A DNA stretch of 8,827 bases, from assembly GCA_903911455.1 (NCBI GenBank), contig CAIWDQ010000603.1, positions 1-8,827 of the forward strand, read 5' to 3'. Origin of the DNA: an uncultured bacterium. Its GTDB lineage: Bacteria; Bacteroidota; Bacteroidia; Bacteroidales; JACABE01. Made by a program: the position numbers and the translations under genes. Below the pieces are notes generated by a model. The model was not told where the DNA came from, made no database searches, and worked only from the letters and a program-made list of their open reading frames with translations. Shown one piece after another: positions 5,441 to 8,827 of the stretch. Within the stretch, counting starts at the first letter, position 1; each line of letters begins with the position of its first letter.

Positions 5441-6658
5441 TTAGTCCTCCTGAATGTTAGAAAATGGTTCAAACTTTGCTGCAAAGTAAGCCGGTATCAA
5501 TGAACCTAAAATAGAAATACCAATAGAAATCAATATAGACCATACTATAAATATAGGTATAGCCGAAACTTGTATCTGAGCAAAAATTGGTCCCATATAA
5601 TAAGCTGATATTGTTCCTAAAAGATACCCAAGTATGCCTCCAATTAATCCTAATATAAAAGCTTTCATTAAAAGTATTTTGTATATTTCACTTTTGTAAG
5701 TACCAATCATTCTTAAGATTCCTATTTCTTTGCGCCTTTCGTTCACGTTAGCCCACATGTAATTACCTATAGAAATGCTCCCGACAAACAAAATAATTAT
5801 CAAAAATATAATAGAGGTTTTCTTCATCATCTTATTGGTCTCAATTTGTGTAGAAACTATCTGACCAACTGTAGTAATTCTTGTATCAGGCAACAGATTT
5901 CTAAGTTTACTTAACATCCCATCTGATATTGCATTACAACATCCCATGATTTCTATTGCACTTATTTGATCTTGTATTCCTAATATATCCTGAGCAGCTT
6001 TAAGATTTACAAATATCCTATCGTCGTCAACAGTACCAGTTTCATCAAGTAGTTTGGCAACAATAAAATCTTTACTTAATATCTTAAGCTTATCCTTTTC
6101 TTTTAGTTTTAAAGCCTTTGCAACCTGAGCTCCTAATAAACATTCTTCATATTTTAAACTATCAACACCTTTACGTTTCAGTTTCTCATCTTCATAACCA
6201 TGACTTTTATTTTCTCCTGTTGATGGAGCACAAGCAGTTTGCAATTCTTTACCAAAATTAGTAGTTTGCCATAAAGGTTTAGAAGCAATCTCATTCTTAG
6301 GTTGAATACCTGTCAATACAAACTTCTTGTTTCCAATAGTAACTCTTCTGGTCAACTTTGGCGAAAGGTTATCTACTCCTTTAATATCCGATGTTAAGAT
6401 TTTCTCAACATAATCCATAGGAATTGTTGGAGCATCTATATCTGCAGTATAATAATCATCAATACTAGTAGCTTGTGGCAATACAAGTATGTTTGCCCCA
6501 AGATTATCAAGCTTAACTGCAACTGCTTTTTCGGAGTAAACATTGATAGTTCTGATACCAACTATAACTCCTATACCGATTACAATTGCCATTAAGCTGG
6601 AAATAAGCTGCGACTTCTTATTCCAGAGTTCAATCCATACTAATTTAAATAGATTCAT
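5441..6658 (-). CDS. ABC transporter permease, MacB/FtsX type, with a Cys-containing extracytoplasmic domain
   Basis: Inner-membrane partner of the ATPase next to it. The 405 residues show the MacB/FtsX plan: helix 1 at about 18-38, a large extracytoplasmic domain at about 39-280, and three C-terminal helices at about 282-304, 331-353 and 367-392. ANVNERRKEIGILRMIGT (303-320) is the coupling region typical of the family. MacB-type transporters use ATP to drive work on the far side of the membrane instead of moving substrate through it. All four Cys (C143, C173, vicinal C240-C241) are in the extracytoplasmic domain, which suggests thiol or metalloid chemistry there. No MacA-type adaptor is present; the gene upstream encodes an exported thioredoxin-fold protein 12 bp away. 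Campylobacter P19 iron loci also pair such permeases with thioredoxin-like proteins. Substrate is unknown. Confidence 0.88.
   Translation of the reverse strand: MNLFKLVWIELWNKKSQLISSLMAIVIGIGVIVGIRTINVYSEKAVAVKLDNLGANILVLPQATSIDDYYTADIDAPTIPMDYVEKILTSDIKGVDNLSPKLTRRVTIGNKKFVLTGIQPKNEIASKPLWQTTNFGKELQTACAPSTGENKSHGYEDEKLKRKGVDSLKYEECLLGAQVAKALKLKEKDKLKILSKDFIVAKLLDETGTVDDDRIFVNLKAAQDILGIQDQISAIEIMGCCNAISDGMLSKLRNLLPDTRITTVGQIVSTQIETNKMMKKTSIIFLIIILFVGSISIGNYMWANVNERRKEIGILRMIGTYKSEIYKILLMKAFILGLIGGILGYLLGTISAYYMGPIFAQIQVSAIPIFIVWSILISIGISILGSLIPAYFAAKFEPFSNIQED
5446..5451 (-). promoter_or_regulatory. Shine-Dalgarno site for the ABC ATPase inside the permease gene end
   Basis: AGGAGG on the minus strand lies 8 nt before the ATPase ATG and within the last codons (Gln-Glu-Asp) of the permease. 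The other genes here lack such a site, as expected in Bacteroidota, so this is either real tuning of the permease/ATPase ratio or chance from the codons. Confidence 0.45.
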
Positions 6659-6670
6659 AATAAAATTGTA

Positions 6671-7393
6671 TTAGCATTTTTTACCACTTCCCGGAGGACA
6701 ACAACCTCCAACTTTTTTATTTGCAGTTGTTATAATATCTTTTGATTTTGCTGTAGCTTCTAAAGTTCCTGTATATTGTCCACTTGCATTGAAAATAATA
6801 ACTGTAGTTTTGTTAAGATCTGGTTTTAATAAATTCATAAAGTTAGCTTCTTCTTTATTATCAATATCTACAAAAACAACAGTAGCCTTATTTCCCATAG
6901 TTGCCATCGCTTTTTTGCACTCTGCTTCTAATGCAGCTCTATCTTTCGCATTCTTTTTACCACATATAATAATTGCAGCTTTTTTGTTTTCAAAACCTAA
7001 TAAAACATCTGATTGATTTTTTGAGGGGATATCTGATATAAGTCTTTCAACAGTTGCATCTGAGGCAGACAAAGCTCCTGCAACGATGTCATTAGCTGCA
7101 ACTACCAATACCATTGGCAATGGCGAGCCGGCTAATCTGTATTTTGCAATTAAGCTCGCGTTCGCTTTATCGTCTCTATCAAGTTTCATCACTATTGCAT
7201 TTTTAGCTTTCTTTTGTGCATTATCTGCAATTTTAACTAAGGCTTCAGTGCCTTTTGACTTTTTATCAGTAACAACTAAAAAAATAGTTTTACCTGCCTT
7301 TTGGGCTTTTCCGATATCTGCTTTTGCATTTTGAGCAATCATGTTTGTAATTACAAACATTGTGCAGATAATTAATAATGTGATTTTTTTCAT
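6671..7393 (-). CDS. Exported tandem thioredoxin-fold protein with Cys-rich C-terminus
   Basis: Probably periplasmic: residues 1-21 form a signal peptide (KK, hydrophobic core, IAQ cleavage site), and there is no lipobox. Two thioredoxin-like halves can be read, at about 25-125 and 128-225. The first has the strand-helix pattern and an AGSPLPMVLVV stretch like the cis-proline loop. The second repeats the pattern (KATVVFVDIDNKEEAN, then KTTVIIFNASGQYTGTL). Neither half has a CXXC active site, so it is not an ordinary oxidoreductase. C143 and C158 are isolated. The tail GGCCPPGSGKKC carries C231, C232 and C240 and looks metal- or metalloid-binding. The gene lies between the rhodanese-like gene (24 bp) and the permease gene (12 bp). 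I infer a partner of the ABC transporter, perhaps presenting thiol-bound arsenic; the fold call rests on pattern alone. Confidence 0.75.
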   Translation of the reverse strand: MKKITLLIICTMFVITNMIAQNAKADIGKAQKAGKTIFLVVTDKKSKGTEALVKIADNAQKKAKNAIVMKLDRDDKANASLIAKYRLAGSPLPMVLVVAANDIVAGALSASDATVERLISDIPSKNQSDVLLGFENKKAAIIICGKKNAKDRAALEAECKKAMATMGNKATVVFVDIDNKEEANFMNLLKPDLNKTTVIIFNASGQYTGTLEATAKSKDIITTANKKVGGCCPPGSGKKC

Positions 7394-7417
7394 TTTGATT
7401 GTATTTTGATTAATTAT

Positions 7418-7849
7418 TTAATTGGTTTGAATTGTTTTCTTCTTTCTCATTGGTTTCAACATGCATGCACACGAACCACTTAACTCTGCATATTTATCAA
7501 CTTTCATCGGTAAATTATCTTTATCCCAGTCAACTATACCTCCGTTAAGATTGGCAGCATTGGTATATCCTTTTTCCTGCAGGAATATAACTGCATCTTT
7601 ACTTCTTAATCCCACACTATCAACAATAATTAGGGGTTTGGTTTTTGACAACATCTCATAATTAGTTTTAAAAATACTATTATAAATAAAGATACTTTCG
7701 GGAACATCTAATAATTTATAATCTAATTCATATTCTTCACGGATATCAACTGCAACTGCTCCATTTATCAAAATATCATAAGCTTCAGTTGGCGAAAGAT
7801 GTGTAACACCATTTATAAGTAAGCCTTTATTCTGAAACAATGTATTCAT
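7418..7849 (-). CDS. Rhodanese-like protein lacking the catalytic Cys, with a CxC tail
   Basis: The 143 residues contain one rhodanese-like domain (about 15-117): LSPTEAYDIL, AVDIREEYEL (31-42), the active-site region IIVDSVGLRS (74-83) and NLNGGIVDWDKDNLPM near the end. Active rhodaneses have C-x-x-G-x-R at the loop; here the Cys position is D77, so sulfur transfer by the normal mechanism is not expected. Two Cys appear instead in a basic tail, GSCACMLKPMRKKK (C127, C129). There is no signal peptide, so the protein should be cytosolic. It is the second gene after arsR (33-bp gap), so it is under the arsenic promoter. A role as an arsenic- or thiol-binding adaptor is inference. ATG at 7849 is the first start; a shorter start would cut the domain. 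Confidence 0.8.
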   Translation of the reverse strand: MNTLFQNKGLLINGVTHLSPTEAYDILINGAVAVDIREEYELDYKLLDVPESIFIYNSIFKTNYEMLSKTKPLIIVDSVGLRSKDAVIFLQEKGYTNAANLNGGIVDWDKDNLPMKVDKYAELSGSCACMLKPMRKKKTIQTN

Positions 7850-7882
7850 TTTGTCTTTATTTTATGATAATTTTACAATGTT

Positions 7883-8215
7883 TTATTTACAACATTCTTC
7901 AGTTATTAAACTGTATCCATTAAAAAACTTATCAATTAATTCTTTGGCAAGATGCCAGTTTTCGGGATTGATACAATATCTGATATTGGGATGCATAATT
8001 TCGCCTTGTATCAAACCTGAATCTTTTAACTCTTTTAAATGTTGCGACAAAGTAGATAAAGCAATAGGAAATTCGCCTGCAATATTGCCACTATAGCAGC
8101 AAGTTTGCTTCGACAGGATGTTTAATATCTGCAATCGGGCAGGATGACTCAATGCTTTTGCTATGCGAGCCATCTTAATTAAATCTTCATTATATGTGAT
8201 AACTTCAGTTGCCAT
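7883..8215 (-). CDS. arsR: ArsR-family As(III)-responsive repressor
   Basis: Winged-helix repressor, expected to leave the operator when As(III) binds its cysteines. The 110 residues have the family features: ALSHPARLQILNIL (21-34), the recognition helix in LSTLSQHLKELKDSGLI (53-69) and a wing near IRYCINPENW. The Cys are unusual in layout: vicinal C39-C40 (KQTCCYSGNIA) near the helix that carries the ELCVCDL motif in the classical E. coli ArsR, C81, and vicinal C108-C109 at the C-terminus. The sensing pair is probably C39-C40, perhaps with C108-C109. ATG at 8215 sits 27 bp from a palindromic operator overlapping a promoter. It is the first gene of the operon, so it controls itself and the genes after it. 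Another metal(loid) sensor of the family is possible, but the operon points to arsenic. Confidence 0.93.
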   Translation of the reverse strand: MATEVITYNEDLIKMARIAKALSHPARLQILNILSKQTCCYSGNIAGEFPIALSTLSQHLKELKDSGLIQGEIMHPNIRYCINPENWHLAKELIDKFFNGYSLITEECCK

Positions 8216-8241
8216 ACTGTTTATAATTAGTTATTTTGTAT

Positions 8242-8257
8242 TTCGTAAAAATACGAA
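8242..8257 (-). promoter_or_regulatory. Probable ArsR operator
   Basis: TTCGTA (8242-8247), AAAA, TACGAA (8252-8257) is a perfect 6-bp dyad, and the flanks add weak symmetry (TTTTG ... CAAAA at 8234-8263). It lies just downstream of the -7 box and over the predicted transcription start near 8253, so bound ArsR would block transcription. No second copy is visible in the window. Confidence 0.65.
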
Positions 8258-8258
8258 G

Positions 8259-8289
8259 CAAAAGTAATAATTATTTTAATACTACCAAC
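8259..8289 (-). promoter_or_regulatory. Bacteroidota-type promoter of the ars operon
   Basis: On the minus strand GTTG (plus 8286-8289) is followed after 19 nt by TACTTTTG (plus 8259-8266). The latter is a full match to TAnnTTTG, and the spacing fits the Bacteroidota -33/-7 promoter. Transcription should start near 8253, giving a leader of about 37 nt before arsR. I see no TAnnTTTG box in the gene gaps downstream. Confidence 0.7.
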
Positions 8290-8320
8290 TATTTATTTTA
8301 ATAATTATGAATTATTAATT

Positions 8321-8352
8321 ATGAATTATGAATGAAAGGCAAAAGGCAACAG
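8321..8352 (+). repeat. Right copy of the direct repeat flanking the ars operon
   Basis: ATGAATTATGAATGAAAG is shared exactly with 1552-1569, and the following bases match that copy apart from one added G and one added C. The AT-rich run before it (8303-8320) also resembles the left side. It lies about 100 bp upstream of the arsR start. Confidence 0.55.
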
Positions 8353-8576
8353 TCAATAAGTGTTATTATGTTTAGTATTTTATTTTTATGATTTTTAGGA
8401 TGTTTTTAATGAGTTTTATTTAGGTTTTAATCTTTTTAGTTATTTTTATTTTTATTATTTTTATACCCTTGGCGGGAATATGATTTCCCATGATGAGTTT
8501 CAAATTTACTTTGCTTAATATTATACTATTAAATTGTCTTTTCATTAAAATAAAAATGATTTTCACATAAGCATTA
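8353..8576. other. T-rich spacer without a recognisable gene
   Basis: Low-complexity, T-rich sequence with stops in all frames. The only structure seen is a 5-bp dyad, GGGAA ... TTCCC, in about 8474-8489. No RNA gene or promoter is recognised. Confidence 0.5.
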
Positions 8577-8794
8577 CGCGTTCTCGCGGAAGTTTTACGT
8601 GCATGTAAAACTTGTTTGAAGTGGCGTAAGACTTGTTTGAAGTGGCGTAAGACTTGTTTGAAGTGGCGTAAGACTTGTTTGAAGTAGTGTAAGACTTGTT
8701 TGAAGTAGTGTAAATCTTGTTTGAAGTAGTGTAAAACTCATTTGAAGTGGTGTAAATCTTATTTGAAGTGGTGTAAATCTTAAACGAGAACGCG
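8577..8794. repeat. Array of eight 21-bp tandem repeats between 10-bp inverted repeats
   Basis: Eight full 21-bp units run from 8611 to 8778 without spacers, starting CTTGTTTGAAGT in most. Units 1-3 (8611-8673) are identical; later units drift step by step. A diverged ninth unit precedes them (8590-8610) and contains AAGTTTTAC ... GTAAAACTT (8590-8598 and 8605-8613). The whole is enclosed by CGCGTTCTCG (8577-8586) and its reverse complement CGAGAACGCG (8785-8794). Same period, copy number and bounded layout as 1275-1461, but a different unit sequence. Not a CRISPR. Confidence 0.88.
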
Positions 8795-8827
8795 AAACGT
8801 CTATATACTAGCCTTTTATATTATTAT

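Noticed and set aside
8611..8778. CRISPR array
   Set aside because: Units are contiguous 21-bp repeats with no spacers, and no cas gene is present; the same holds for 1283-1450.

Overview
The window is AT-rich and looks like a Bacteroidota chromosome. The main evidence is the promoter before the arsenic operon: a TACTTTTG box (Bacteroidota -7 consensus TAnnTTTG) with GTTG 19 nt upstream. Other support is the near absence of Shine-Dalgarno sequences, a signal peptide ending in IAQ, and dense intergenic palindromes of the kind common in that phylum. Genus cannot be told from the sequence.

Layout. Positions 17-770 (+) hold a two-helix membrane protein gene broken by one frameshift. Positions 771-1859 hold no gene but are packed with repeats: a family of tiny hairpins with a constant 13-nt tail, three other hairpins, an array of eight 21-bp repeats between inverted repeats, and palindromic elements. 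Positions 1860-8215 (-) hold nine genes in one direction, transcribed from right to left: arsR, a rhodanese-like protein without its catalytic Cys, an exported thioredoxin-fold protein with a Cys tail, a MacB/FtsX-type ABC permease and its ATPase, arsC, arsM, a 74-residue Cys-rich peptide, and an Acr3 arsenite permease. Positions 8216-8827 hold the promoter and operator, a direct-repeat copy, a T-rich spacer with no gene, and a second array of eight 21-bp repeats between inverted repeats.

How the genes fit together. ArsR should release its operator on binding As(III). ArsC reduces arsenate to arsenite, Acr3 exports arsenite, and ArsM methylates it. The unusual part is the block rhodanese-like / thioredoxin-like / permease / ATPase, joined to arsR and arsC by short gaps of 3-33 nt. 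It has no role in textbook arsenic resistance. All four Cys of the permease lie in its extracytoplasmic domain, and the exported thioredoxin-like protein ends in CC...C. I infer a periplasmic thiol or metalloid-handling machine energised by the ABC pair. The 74-residue peptide appears to be a duplicate of the arsM head (same start context, Cys at the same positions 29, 30, 36 and 37) with a Cys-rich tail and no methyltransferase core, so it may be an arsenite-binding peptide or chaperone.

The first seven genes down to arsM have no obvious internal stop signal, but palindromic elements sit in the arsC-arsM and arsM-peptide gaps. A strong intrinsic terminator lies just before acr3, which may set acr3 expression apart from the rest.
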